Assembly: GCF_014649915.1 (NCBI RefSeq)
Contig: NZ_BMTY01000025.1
Span: 52,150-110,525 of the forward strand
Reading direction: 5' to 3'
Length of the DNA: 58,376 bases
Origin: Streptomyces toxytricini
Lineage (GTDB): Bacteria > Actinomycetota > Actinomycetes > Streptomycetales > Streptomycetaceae
Shown here one piece after another: positions 23,286 to 31,139 of the stretch. The translations under genes and the position numbers were made by a program. The notes beneath the pieces are model-generated. The model ran no database searches. It had not been told where the DNA came from and was given only the letters and a program-made list of their open reading frames with translations. Numbering within the stretch: position 1 is the first letter of the stretch; each line of letters opens with the position of its first letter.

Positions 23286-24063
23286 GCACGACGAAGTCCG
23301 CCCCCGCCGGGTCGAGGCAGACGGCCAAACGGCCGACACCCTCGGCGTCCTCGGGCCCCATCTGCAGGCTGCCGCCGTTCGCGGTGACCGCCGCCACCGC
23401 CGCGTCGCAGTCGGCGACGGCGAACACCGGGTGCCAGTACGGCCGCCCGCCGGCCGTGGAGAGCTGCTCCGCGGGCAGCTCCACCATCCCGCCGTGCATC
23501 CGCTCGTCGGGCTGCCCCGCCGGGGTGATCAGCCAGTACGAGCCCCCGCCGCCCGGCGTCTCCATCGCCCCGAACCGCCAGCCCAGGACCCCGCCGTAGA
23601 ACTCCTTCGCGGCCTCGACGTCGCTGGTGTACAGCTCGGTCCACGACAGCGAGCCGGGCTCGTCCACCAGCTCCACACCCGCGTTGGTCCCCGGCTGCCA
23701 GACCGCGAACTGGCCGCCCAGCGGGTCGCTGAACTGCGCCATCCGCCCCCACTCGTCCAGGTCGCGCGGTGGCACCCGTACGGTTCCCCCGGCCTGCCGG
23801 ACGGCCTCGGCGGCGGTGTCCGCGTCGCCCACGCAGTAGTAGACCATCCAGGCCGACCGGGCACCCTCCTCCGTCAGTTTGCCCAGGCCGGCGACGATCC
23901 GGCCGTCCTTGCGCAGCACCCCGCCCTCCATGTCCTCGCCCTCGCCCATGGACTCGTACTCCCACCCCAGCACGGCGCCGTAGAACGCCGCGGCGGCGCG
24001 GACGTCCGGGCTGCCGAGGTCGATCCAGCAGGGGGAGCCGGGGACGAAGTCAGTGGTGATCAT
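23266..24063 (-). CDS. Double-domain VOC protein
   Basis: 265 residues with two glyoxalase-like repeats: GSPCWIDLGSPDVRAAAAFYGAVLGWEY to DPLGGQFAVWQP, and LSWTELYTSDVEAAKEFYGGVLGWRF to LDPAGADFVVLTP. This two-unit form is common in Streptomyces (antibiotic-binding or CFP32-like hydroxylase family), where the two halves build one site. GAGGAAGGG precedes the ATG by seven bases. The substrate is unknown. Confidence 0.87.
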   Translation of the reverse strand: MITTDFVPGSPCWIDLGSPDVRAAAAFYGAVLGWEYESMGEGEDMEGGVLRKDGRIVAGLGKLTEEGARSAWMVYYCVGDADTAAEAVRQAGGTVRVPPRDLDEWGRMAQFSDPLGGQFAVWQPGTNAGVELVDEPGSLSWTELYTSDVEAAKEFYGGVLGWRFGAMETPGGGGSYWLITPAGQPDERMHGGMVELPAEQLSTAGGRPYWHPVFAVADCDAAVAAVTANGGSLQMGPEDAEGVGRLAVCLDPAGADFVVLTPAGR

Positions 24064-24165
24064 GGCGTGCCCTTCCTCAGGTCGCTGACGAGCCCAGCCT
24101 GACACCCGCCGCCCGGCCCCGCCCCCCGACCGCATGGGCCGGGCCCGCCGGGGTACCCGCCGGAG

Positions 24166-24780
24166 GTGGGACGTGAACGGCTGGTGTTCGACGGATGGAT
24201 CGCCGCCCTCGGAACGGCGTCCGGCACCCGCGTGGTCCTCGGCCACTGGCCGGCCTCCCCGTTCGGGCCGTTCAGCGACGTGATGCTGGAGGACGCCGGC
24301 GGTCGGCGGACCCTGCTCGCCCCCACCGCCCCCACCGCGGCGTACATCGCGGGCGTCTACCGCTTCGACGAGGTCCGCACCGCCCCCGTCGGGGTGCGTG
24401 TGGACGGCGCCCGCTGGGAGGTCGCCGCCGGCCCCCTGGCCCTCTGGTTCTCCGTCGGCCGGCGCGGCCCGCTGGGCCTGGCGCTGCGCACCGTCCCCCG
24501 GCCGCTCGCACGCCGCCCTGCCTGGGCCGCGCTGGCCGCCGCGCCCGCCCGCCTGCTGCCGGGCGTCCGCACCCGCGGCAGCGCGCGCCCCGGCCACCGC
24601 CAGTGGTACGCGGCCTGCGACATGCGCCGCATCACCGGCGCCGGCGCTGCCCTCGACGGCGCGGACCTCGGGCCGCTGCGGCCCGTCCTGCCCCCGGTGC
24701 GCTTCGGTTTCGGCTCGGCTCCGGCCACACCGGCGCTCGTACGCGTCGTCTCCACCATCGAAACACCGGCGAACGGATAG
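24166..24780 (+). CDS. Conserved hypothetical protein, 204 residues
   Basis: A soluble protein with strands near the N-terminus (RLVFDGWIAALGTASGTRVVLGHW, PFSDVMLEDAGGRRTLLAP) and a basic, Pro/Arg-rich middle. The GTG at 24166 is the longest start; a GTG at 24184 fits better with the GGAGG at 24162. It ends five bases before the next gene, so the two are probably translationally coupled. I recognise no domain. Confidence 0.65.
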   Translation: MGRERLVFDGWIAALGTASGTRVVLGHWPASPFGPFSDVMLEDAGGRRTLLAPTAPTAAYIAGVYRFDEVRTAPVGVRVDGARWEVAAGPLALWFSVGRRGPLGLALRTVPRPLARRPAWAALAAAPARLLPGVRTRGSARPGHRQWYAACDMRRITGAGAALDGADLGPLRPVLPPVRFGFGSAPATPALVRVVSTIETPANG

Positions 24781-24785
24781 CGTCC

Positions 24786-25271
24786 GTGCAGACCTTCCTC
24801 CCGTACCCCGGATTCGCCGAGTCCGCCGCGGCCCTGGACCCGAGGCGCCTCGGCAAGCAGAGGGTGGAGGCCCTGCAGGTGCTCCGCGGCCTCACCGTCC
24901 CCGGCTACGGCTGGCGCCGTCATCCCGCGGTCCGCATGTGGGCGGGCTACGAGGAGGCCCTCGTCCGTTACGGGCTGGACGTGTGCGGGGTCTGGACCGC
25001 CGAGGGCCGCATCGACACCTGCGCCGCCACGATGCTGGCCGACTTCCGCAGCCGGCTCCCCGGCAGCGCGGTGCGCGAGCAGCGGCGGCTCGCCGAGGCG
25101 GGTGAGCTGCCGCCCTGGCTCGGAGACCCGGCATTCCACCGCAGCCACCAGTCCGCGCTGGTCCGCAAGGCCCCCGAGTTCTACCGCGACCGCTTCCCGG
25201 GGGTACCCGACGACCTGCCCTACGTATGGCCCGACTCGGACCGCGCCGCCGACACCTGCGACGGGCCCTGA
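24786..25271 (+). CDS. MSMEG_6728/Pyr_excise-like DNA repair family protein
   Basis: 161 residues beginning with QTFLPYPGFAESAAALDPRRLGKQRVEALQ, the characteristic N-terminus of the family related to T4 endonuclease V (pyrimidine-dimer glycosylase). A later HRSHQSALVRKAPEFYRDRFPG segment is also conserved in that family. It may cleave at UV-damaged pyrimidines; activity in these actinobacterial members has not been established to my knowledge. The GTG start lies five bases after the preceding stop codon. Confidence 0.75.
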   Translation: MQTFLPYPGFAESAAALDPRRLGKQRVEALQVLRGLTVPGYGWRRHPAVRMWAGYEEALVRYGLDVCGVWTAEGRIDTCAATMLADFRSRLPGSAVREQRRLAEAGELPPWLGDPAFHRSHQSALVRKAPEFYRDRFPGVPDDLPYVWPDSDRAADTCDGP

Positions 25272-25306
25272 GCGGCCGCCCCGGGGCTGCTCCCCGGGTC
25301 AGCCGC
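25272..25306. terminator. Convergent terminator between 25271 and 25299
   Basis: CCCGGGG-ctgct-CCCCGGG (25280-25298) is flanked by an outer GCGGC/GCCGC pair. It lies between two converging genes and could serve both. Confidence 0.6.
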
Positions 25307-25523
25307 GGCGCTTCTTCAGCGCTCCCGGCTTGTGCACCGCGGTGCGCCCGCTCTTGTCGCTCTCGACCTCGTACTGCGGCTCCTCCGCGGAGGCGGCGAC
25401 GGTGCGGCCGGCCGCCCGCGACCGCTCGGTGATCTTCCGGCGCACGGTTCCGGGGACGGTCTCCCCGTGGCTCTGCCAGCTGACCCGGTCGCCCTCGCGG
25501 AGATCCTTCCGGTCCTTGCCCAT
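25299..25523 (-). CDS. DUF2945 (Tudor-like) small protein
   Basis: 74 residues with the DUF2945 pattern: REGDRVSWQSHGETVPGTVRR at the start, PQYEVESDKSGRTAVHKP in the middle and a basic KKRR tail. The family forms a small Tudor/SH3-like barrel and is called hypervirulence-associated in fungi; its bacterial role is unknown. GAGGGA lies before the ATG. The basic tail could bind nucleic acid, which is inference. Confidence 0.8.
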   Translation of the reverse strand: MGKDRKDLREGDRVSWQSHGETVPGTVRRKITERSRAAGRTVAASAEEPQYEVESDKSGRTAVHKPGALKKRRG

Positions 25524-25652
25524 GAGGTGTCCCTCCGGCGCGCAGGGGTGAAGACGGTTCCATCATGACAGGTCAGAGGCGGTTTTCGTAGGACGGAAGG
25601 CACAGTCGTCTGCCCTTGTTCGGACCCCTGTCCGGCTTTCAGAATCACCGTC

Positions 25653-26075
25653 ATGAATCACACGGCGAACACGAACCACGACGCAGTGCTGCGAGCCCGG
25701 GTGGCACTCCTGGGGTCGGGGACCCTGCCGATCCGGCAGCAGGTCGAGGCCTACCGGCTCCTCGCCGAGGTCACCCCGCTCGCGTACCTGCCCCGACTGT
25801 CGATCGCGCTGTACGACTACAGCCGCCAGGAGTTCGCCCACGACACCCGCATCGCGCTCGCCCTGCGCGCCGAGTCCCTGGAGGCCGCCCGGCGCATACA
25901 CGCGCTCGAACCGGAGCGCCTGGAGCTGCTCGCGGCGGCCCTGGACGCGTACCGCGAACTCCTGCACACCACCGGTGACACGGAGGGGGCCGCCGCCGCG
26001 ACCAAGGAACTCGCAAGCCTGGGCCACCGCCCCGGGAACCCGGACCAGCGCTTCCATCGGCTGGCATACCACTAG
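25653..26075 (+). CDS. Hypothetical helical protein, TPR-like
   Basis: 140 residues, almost entirely helical, with repeated pairs of helices (VEAYRLLAEVTPLAYLPRLSIALYD; ARRIHALEPERLELLAAALDAYRELL) like TPR units. Such proteins are common near Streptomyces regulators and may bind partners. No convincing ribosome site is seen upstream of the ATG. The stop codon overlaps that of the convergent ECF sigma gene by four bases. Confidence 0.65.
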   Translation: MNHTANTNHDAVLRARVALLGSGTLPIRQQVEAYRLLAEVTPLAYLPRLSIALYDYSRQEFAHDTRIALALRAESLEAARRIHALEPERLELLAAALDAYRELLHTTGDTEGAAAATKELASLGHRPGNPDQRFHRLAYH

Positions 26076-27235
26076 TCCGGCCGGCCCCCCGTCTTGCGCA
26101 GCCGGGTGTTGAGGCGGGCGGCCCGGCGGTTCAGGTGGTTGCGTTCGGCCAGGTTGGGGGCCTTGCGGGCCGCCTCCGCGTACAGGCGGGCCGCGCCCGC
26201 CAGGTCGCCGTCACGCTCGTGGAGGTAGGCCGCCACCGCCGTGTGGCGGGGCAGCGAGTCGTCCACCGAGGCGAGCGCGGCCAGGCCGGCGCGGGGCCCG
26301 TCCGCCTCCCCGACGGCCACCGCCCGGTTGAGCAGGGCGACCGGGCTGTCGGTCAGCCGTACCAGCTCGTCGTACCACTCGACGATCTGCACCCAGTCGG
26401 TCTCCGCGGCGGTCCGCGCATCGGCGTGGAGCGCCGCGACGGCCGCCTGCGCCTGGTACTCGCCGAGCCGGTCCCGGGCGAGGGCCGCCTGCAGGATCCC
26501 GGTGCCCTCGGCGATCAGCGCGGTGTCCCACCGGCCGCGGTCCTGCTCGGCGAGCGGCACCAGGCTGCCGTCGGGCGCGGTCCGGGCGGCCCGCCGGGCG
26601 TGGTGGAGCAGCATGAGGGCGAGCAGCCCGGCCGCCTCCGGGTGGTCGGTGTACGCGGAGAGCTGCCGGGTGAGCCGGATGGCCTCGGCGGCGAGGTCGA
26701 CGTCCCCGGAGTAGCCCTCGTTGAAGACGAGGTAGAGGACGCGCAGCACGGTGGCGACGTCACCGGGCCGGTCGAGGCGCACCCCCGAGACGGTGCGCTT
26801 GGCCCGGCTGATCCGCTGCGCCATGGTCGCCTCGGGCACCAGGTAGGCGCGGGCGATCTGCCGGGTCGTCAGCCCGCCGACGGCGCGCAGCGTGAGCGCG
26901 ACGGCCGACGACGGAGTCAGCGACGGGTGCGCGCACAGGAAGTACAGCTGCAGCGTGTCGTCCGCCGCCGGCGCCGGCCCGGGCGCCGGCTCCTCACCGG
27001 CGCGGTCCTCGCGCCGGCGGCGGGCGGAGTCGGAGCGGGCCGCGTCGAGGAATTTCCGCCAGGCCACGGTGGTCAGCCAGCCCTTCGCGTCCCGCGGGGG
27101 ATCGGCCGGCCAGACGCGCAGCGCCTCGACCAGCGCGTCCTGTACGGCGTCCTCGGCCGCCGCGAAGTCGGCTCCGCGGCGGACGAGGGCCGTGAGGACG
27201 CCCGGGGTGAGGCTGCGCAGCAGGGCCTCGTCCAT
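26072..27235 (-). CDS. ECF42-type RNA polymerase sigma factor
   Basis: About 387 residues. The N-terminal half has sigma-2 (RRGADFAAAEDAVQDALVEALRVWP, GWLTTVAWRKFLDAAR) and sigma-4 with the family-specific AHPSLTPSSAVALTLRAVGGLTTRQIARAYLVPEATMAQRISRAK. A C-terminal helical/TPR extension of about 200 residues is the DUF6596-like domain that marks ECF42 and is thought to replace an anti-sigma factor. The YCII protein encoded immediately upstream is the standard ECF42 partner. A GTG at 27247 overlapping the YCII stop codon is the alternative start. Confidence 0.9.
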   Translation of the reverse strand: MDEALLRSLTPGVLTALVRRGADFAAAEDAVQDALVEALRVWPADPPRDAKGWLTTVAWRKFLDAARSDSARRRREDRAGEEPAPGPAPAADDTLQLYFLCAHPSLTPSSAVALTLRAVGGLTTRQIARAYLVPEATMAQRISRAKRTVSGVRLDRPGDVATVLRVLYLVFNEGYSGDVDLAAEAIRLTRQLSAYTDHPEAAGLLALMLLHHARRAARTAPDGSLVPLAEQDRGRWDTALIAEGTGILQAALARDRLGEYQAQAAVAALHADARTAAETDWVQIVEWYDELVRLTDSPVALLNRAVAVGEADGPRAGLAALASVDDSLPRHTAVAAYLHERDGDLAGAARLYAEAARKAPNLAERNHLNRRAARLNTRLRKTGGRPD

Positions 27236-27243
27236 GGGCGGGG

Positions 27244-27654
27244 TCACTCCCCCGTGACGGCGGGCTTCGCGGTCAGGAACGGGCGGACCTCCAGCCACTC
27301 GTGGATCGGCCGGCCGCCCGCCCCGGGCGCCGCCGACAGCTCGCCGGCCAGCTCGACGGCGCGGTCGTAGCCGTCCACGTCGATGATCATCCAGCCGGCG
27401 ATGAGGTCCTTCGTCTCGGCGAACGGCCCGTCGGTGACGGGCGGGCGGCCCTCGCCGTCGTAGCGGACCCAGGCCCCCTCGGGTGCGAGGGCCTGGCCGT
27501 CGACGAACTCGCCGGTCTTCTCCAGCCGGGCCGCGAAGTCGTTCATGTACCGGATGTGCGCCGAGACCTCCTCCGGCGTCCACTGGTCCATCGGCACGTC
27601 GTTCACGGCGGCGGGGGCGCCTCGGTAGTGCTTCAGCAGCAGGTACTTGGCCAT
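27244..27654 (-). CDS. YCII/DGPF-domain protein, partner of the ECF42 sigma factor
   Basis: 136 residues with the YCII-related motif PVTDGPFAETKDLIAGWMIIDVDGYDRAVELA. The family is thought to bind a small molecule or act as an enzyme-like sensor, and it is nearly always encoded beside ECF42 sigma factors. GGGAGA lies five bases before the ATG. The 3' end overlaps the alternative start of the sigma gene, indicating translational coupling. Confidence 0.9.
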   Translation of the reverse strand: MAKYLLLKHYRGAPAAVNDVPMDQWTPEEVSAHIRYMNDFAARLEKTGEFVDGQALAPEGAWVRYDGEGRPPVTDGPFAETKDLIAGWMIIDVDGYDRAVELAGELSAAPGAGGRPIHEWLEVRPFLTAKPAVTGE

Positions 27655-27773
27655 CGTGGTCTCCCGGGAGCTCGTGCGGCCCATTGTGGCCGCGTTCGTA
27701 CCGGGGACGGAGCCGGACGCGGCTTCTCGACACCTCCGCCGCATCTTTTTTCCGTGTACGCCGGCTGCCGCCG

Positions 27774-29030
27774 TCACGGCGGTGCGGGGGAGTCCCGGCG
27801 GAGCCTGTCCAGGCGGCGGATGGCGGGCGTGGCGGCCGCGCCGTGCAGGAGGACGGACAGCAGCACCGTGAAGGCGACCACGGACCACAGCTGCGGCGCG
27901 AGCGCGTCGAAGCGGGTGGTCTGCCCCAGGGCGTAGGCCAGGTAGAACAGCGAGCCGATGCCGCGGATGCCGAAGAACGACGCAGTGAGGCGTTCCCGCG
28001 GCCCGGCCCCGTGCCCCCACAGGCTCACCCAGCCGACGAGGGGCCGGACCGCCAGGACGAGCAGTACGGCGAGGAGGGCCCCCTGCCAGGTCAGGTGGGG
28101 CAGGCCCGAGGCCGCCAGGTAGCCGCCGAGGAGGAACAGCAGGAAGACGGTCAGCAGCCGCTCGATCTGCTCGGTGAACTCGTGGAGCACCTTGTGGTAG
28201 CCGTGGCTGCGCTCGGCGGCCCGGATCGTGCAGGCGGTGACGAACACGGCGAGGAAGCCGTAGCCGTGCAGGAGCTCGGCCGCCCCGTACGCCACGAAGG
28301 TCGCGCCGAGCGCGACGAAGCCCTCCATGTGCTCGGAGAGCCGCAGCGCCGACGGCCGCGCCCGGAAGAACATCATCCCCAGCAGCCGCCCCGTCACCAC
28401 GCCGACCGCGACACCGACGGCGGTCATGGCGAGCACGTCGACGAGGGCCCACCGCCCGATCCAGCCGGCGCCGCCGCCGGCGGAGGCGAGCGCCAGGGCC
28501 GCGAGGACGAAGGGGAAGGCGAGCCCGTCGTTCAGGCCGGCCTCCCCGGTCAGCGAGAACCGCACCTCGTCCTCGTCGTCCTCCTCGTCCGTCGGCTCCC
28601 CGACCCGCACCTCCGCGGCGAGCACCGGGTCCGTCGGCGAGAGGACGGCGGCCAGGAGCAGCGCCGCGGCGAGCGGCCACCGGAGCAGGGGGACGGCGAT
28701 CGCGCAGACCGCGGCGACGGTCAGCGGCAGGGCGATCCCGACGAGCCGCCACGGTCCGGCCCAGCGCCGCAGCCCGACCGGCCTGTTCAGGGCGAGGCCC
28801 GCGCCCATGAGGGAGACGATGACGCACAGCTCGGTCGCATGCTCCACCCACAGCCGGTCCCGGACGGGATCCACCACGGGCACGGGCAGCGGCAGCAGCC
28901 CGACCAGCACGCCGGCGGCCATGAACACCATCGGCATGGAAAGCGGCCGCCGGAAGACCAGCCGCGGCACGACGGCCGCGCCGAGCGCGCCGACCCCCAT
29001 GGCGAGGTACACGGCGTCGGAAAGCGTCAT
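27774..29030 (-). CDS. Cation:proton antiporter, CPA family
   Basis: 418 residues with about 12 hydrophobic segments. The conserved core includes AVLSPTDPVLAAEV and GEAGLNDGLAFPF, the Asp-bearing motifs of Na+/H+ exchangers in the CPA1 family; a GIRGIGSLFYL motif lies in a late helix. It should exchange Na+ or K+ for H+ at the cytoplasmic membrane. A short acidic loop (DEEDDEDE) before the GEAGLND helix is unusual and could be a cytosolic sensor. The ATG at 29030 is chosen, though GAAAGG directly abuts it. It is divergent from tsaD over a 68-base region holding a palindrome. Confidence 0.88.
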   Translation of the reverse strand: MTLSDAVYLAMGVGALGAAVVPRLVFRRPLSMPMVFMAAGVLVGLLPLPVPVVDPVRDRLWVEHATELCVIVSLMGAGLALNRPVGLRRWAGPWRLVGIALPLTVAAVCAIAVPLLRWPLAAALLLAAVLSPTDPVLAAEVRVGEPTDEEDDEDEVRFSLTGEAGLNDGLAFPFVLAALALASAGGGAGWIGRWALVDVLAMTAVGVAVGVVTGRLLGMMFFRARPSALRLSEHMEGFVALGATFVAYGAAELLHGYGFLAVFVTACTIRAAERSHGYHKVLHEFTEQIERLLTVFLLFLLGGYLAASGLPHLTWQGALLAVLLVLAVRPLVGWVSLWGHGAGPRERLTASFFGIRGIGSLFYLAYALGQTTRFDALAPQLWSVVAFTVLLSVLLHGAAATPAIRRLDRLRRDSPAPP

Positions 29031-29062
29031 CCTTTCGAGCCCGCCCTCCGGGTGCACATATA

Positions 29063-29074
29063 TTGCAACTGCAA
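29063..29074. promoter_or_regulatory. Palindrome TTGCA-AC-TGCAA between antiporter and tsaD genes
   Basis: A 5-bp inverted repeat overlaps the AT-rich -10-like TATATT of the divergent region. A repressor here could control both genes. The role is inferred. Confidence 0.4.
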
Positions 29075-29098
29075 GAGACATGCAGAAAGGGGGCCGCA

Positions 29099-30169
29099 GT
29101 GGGCGGACCGGTGGTACTGGGGATCGAGTCGTCGTGCGACGAGACCGGCGCGGGCATCGTCCAGGACGGCAGGCTGCTGGCACACGTCGTCGCCTCCAGC
29201 ATGGACGAGCACGCGCGGTTCGGCGGCGTCGTACCGGAGATCGCCGCGCGCGCCCACCTCCAGGCCTTCAACCCGGTCGTCCGCGAGGCCCTCGACCGGG
29301 CCGGACTGCGCCCCGGGCAGATCGACGCCGTGGCCGTCACCACCGGGCCCGGCCTGTCCGGCGCCCTCCAGGTGGGCCTCGCCGGGGCCAAGACCCTGGC
29401 GTATGCGGCCGGAGTGCCCCTGTACGGCGTCCACCACCTGGCCGGGCACGTCGCCGCCGACACCCTCGCACACGGGCCGCTGCCCCGGCCGTCCGTCGTG
29501 CTGATCGTCTCGGGCGGCCACACCTCGCTGCTCCTCGTGCACGACCTCGTCCGCGAGCCGATCCTGCACCTCGGCGACACCCTCGACGACGCGGCCGGGG
29601 AGTGCTTCGACAAGGTCGCCCGTATCCTCGGCCTCCCCTACCCGGGCGGCCCCGCCATCGACCGGGCGGCCCGGGACGGCGATCCGCGGGCCGTGGCCTT
29701 CCCCCGGCCGCTGACCCGCCCCGGCGACGATCCGTACGCCTTCTCGTTCTCCGGGCTGAAGACGGCCGCCGCACGCTGGGTCGAGGACCACCGCGCCCGC
29801 GGCGCGCAGGTCCCCGTCGCCGACGGGGCGGCCGCCCTTCAGGAGGCCGTCGCCGACGTCCTCACCCGCAAGGCGCTGGCCGCCTGCGCGGCACACGGCG
29901 TCCGCACACTGGTCGTGGTCGGCGGCGTCGCCGCGAACTCGCGGGTACGCGCCCTGGCCGAGCGGCGGTGCGCCGCCGCCGGCGTCGAACTGCGCGTCCC
30001 CCCGATGACGCTGTGCACCGACAACGGCGCGATGATCGCCGCCGTCGGCGACCTGCTGGTCCGCTCCGGGGCCGATCCGGCCCCGCTCGACGTCTCGATC
30101 GACCCCTCCGCCCCCCTCGAGTACGCCGCCCTCACCCCGCTTGCGCGCACCCACGCCCGGGCGGCCTGA
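29099..30169 (+). CDS. tsaD: TsaD-family tRNA threonylcarbamoyladenosine synthase subunit
   Basis: 356 residues with all TsaD signatures: GIESSCDETG at the N-terminus, HHLAGH (H113 and H117, metal ligands), SGGHTSLL, and SFSGLKTA near residue 220. TsaD transfers the threonylcarbamoyl group to A37 of ANN-decoding tRNAs with TsaB and TsaE. The GTG start has AAAGGGGG five bases upstream. It stands alone, without tsaB, tsaE or rimI, which in Streptomyces usually accompany the housekeeping copy, so this is probably a second copy. Family membership is clear; the role of the paralogue is not. Confidence 0.9.
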   Translation: MGGPVVLGIESSCDETGAGIVQDGRLLAHVVASSMDEHARFGGVVPEIAARAHLQAFNPVVREALDRAGLRPGQIDAVAVTTGPGLSGALQVGLAGAKTLAYAAGVPLYGVHHLAGHVAADTLAHGPLPRPSVVLIVSGGHTSLLLVHDLVREPILHLGDTLDDAAGECFDKVARILGLPYPGGPAIDRAARDGDPRAVAFPRPLTRPGDDPYAFSFSGLKTAAARWVEDHRARGAQVPVADGAAALQEAVADVLTRKALAACAAHGVRTLVVVGGVAANSRVRALAERRCAAAGVELRVPPMTLCTDNGAMIAAVGDLLVRSGADPAPLDVSIDPSAPLEYAALTPLARTHARAA

Positions 30170-30180
30170 CCCGGTCACCC

Positions 30181-30702
30181 TCAGCCGTGGTGGCACTGGC
30201 CGCCCCGGACCATGTCGAGGTGTGCGGACACCACCGGGCGGGCCTCGCGCGCAGCGGCCTGCACGTCCGGGTCCTGGCCGCGCTGGATCTCCGCCTCGAT
30301 GACCAGGAGCGTCTTCTTGTGGGCGTTCTCCTGCGCCGCCAGCCAAGCCTTGTCATAGCCGTCGCCGCCCGCATTGGACTGCAGGCTCTTGAGCTCGGCC
30401 TCCTGCTCGGGGGTGACCTCGACCGCGAGCGTGACGCCTTCCTTCTCCGCGAGGTCGGACAGGGCGGCGTCCAGCTTCTTGTGGTCGCGCACCAGCATCG
30501 CGCCGACTTCCTTCACGCACGACGACCCCCCGTGCCGCTGGGCGTCCTCGCCCGCCGCGATCTCCGCCATGTTGCCCTGGTGCGCGCTGTTCATGAACGT
30601 CACGTCCTGGCCGCTGACCGCCGCGGACGACGTGCCCGGCACCGCGCCGAGCCCCACGACGGCGATCGTGCAGGCGCATGCCGCGAAAATGCTCCTCCGC
30701 AT
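30181..30702 (-). CDS. Secreted DUF4142 protein
   Basis: 173 residues with a signal peptide (MRRSIFAACACTIAVVGLGAVPG, cleavage near residues 27-28) and a DUF4142 helical, ferritin-like domain: FMNSAHQGNMAEIAAGEDAQRHGG, then LVRDHKKLDAALSDLA and LAAQENAHKKTL. The His/Glu pattern suggests possible metal binding, but no function is known. Cys62 and Cys170 could form a disulfide after export. GGAGGAG lies before the ATG. A paralogue sits at 49814. Confidence 0.85.
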   Translation of the reverse strand: MRRSIFAACACTIAVVGLGAVPGTSSAAVSGQDVTFMNSAHQGNMAEIAAGEDAQRHGGSSCVKEVGAMLVRDHKKLDAALSDLAEKEGVTLAVEVTPEQEAELKSLQSNAGGDGYDKAWLAAQENAHKKTLLVIEAEIQRGQDPDVQAAAREARPVVSAHLDMVRGGQCHHG

Positions 30703-30840
30703 GGCTCCTCCTCAGTCGCAACCGGCCTCCGCCGGGCGTGTCTCCCCCCGCCTACCCGCACGCACGGCGGCAAACGGGCCGGGCGATGGCTGCGCCGAAG
30801 GGAGAGAGGAGCTTCGGGACCGGAAGGCGCCCCGCCGGGG

Positions 30841-31056
30841 CTACGGGCGGGGCTGCCATTCCCCGGGGCCGCCGCCCCGCCACTCGACGAACGCGGGGTC
30901 GGTGAGGTCGGCGTCGTCGGCGTCCTCCAAGCCGGCGGCGGCGAGGAAGACGCGGATGTCGGCCGGGCGGTGGGCCACTCCGATGGCGACGCCGTCGTAC
31001 CGCACCCGGCGCCAGCCGTTCTCGTCGGGCGGGTAGACGACCAGTCTGGCGGGCAT
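30841..31056 (-). CDS. Small conserved Streptomyces protein, 71 residues
   Basis: The protein starts MPARLVVYPPDENGWRRVRYDG and ends with a Trp-rich FVEWRGGGPGEW tail; it looks like a single small alpha/beta domain. I recall close relatives in other Streptomyces annotated only as hypothetical. The ATG at 31056 has GGGG close upstream. It ends 137 bases from the divergent DUF4142 start and lies downstream of the M20 gene on the same strand. Confidence 0.65.
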   Translation of the reverse strand: MPARLVVYPPDENGWRRVRYDGVAIGVAHRPADIRVFLAAAGLEDADDADLTDPAFVEWRGGGPGEWQPRP

Positions 31057-31139
31057 GGCCCCAGCCTGGCCCCGCCCGGGCCGGCCAGCACCCCGCAGCA
31101 CCCGAACGGGTGGCTCCGCCGGACAGGCGCTGCGGCCGC

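Noticed and set aside
27745..27752. T-run (gcatcttttttcc) as a rho-independent terminator for a plus-strand transcript
   Set aside because: No plus-strand gene ends just upstream and no stem precedes the run; it lies in the gap between two minus-strand genes.
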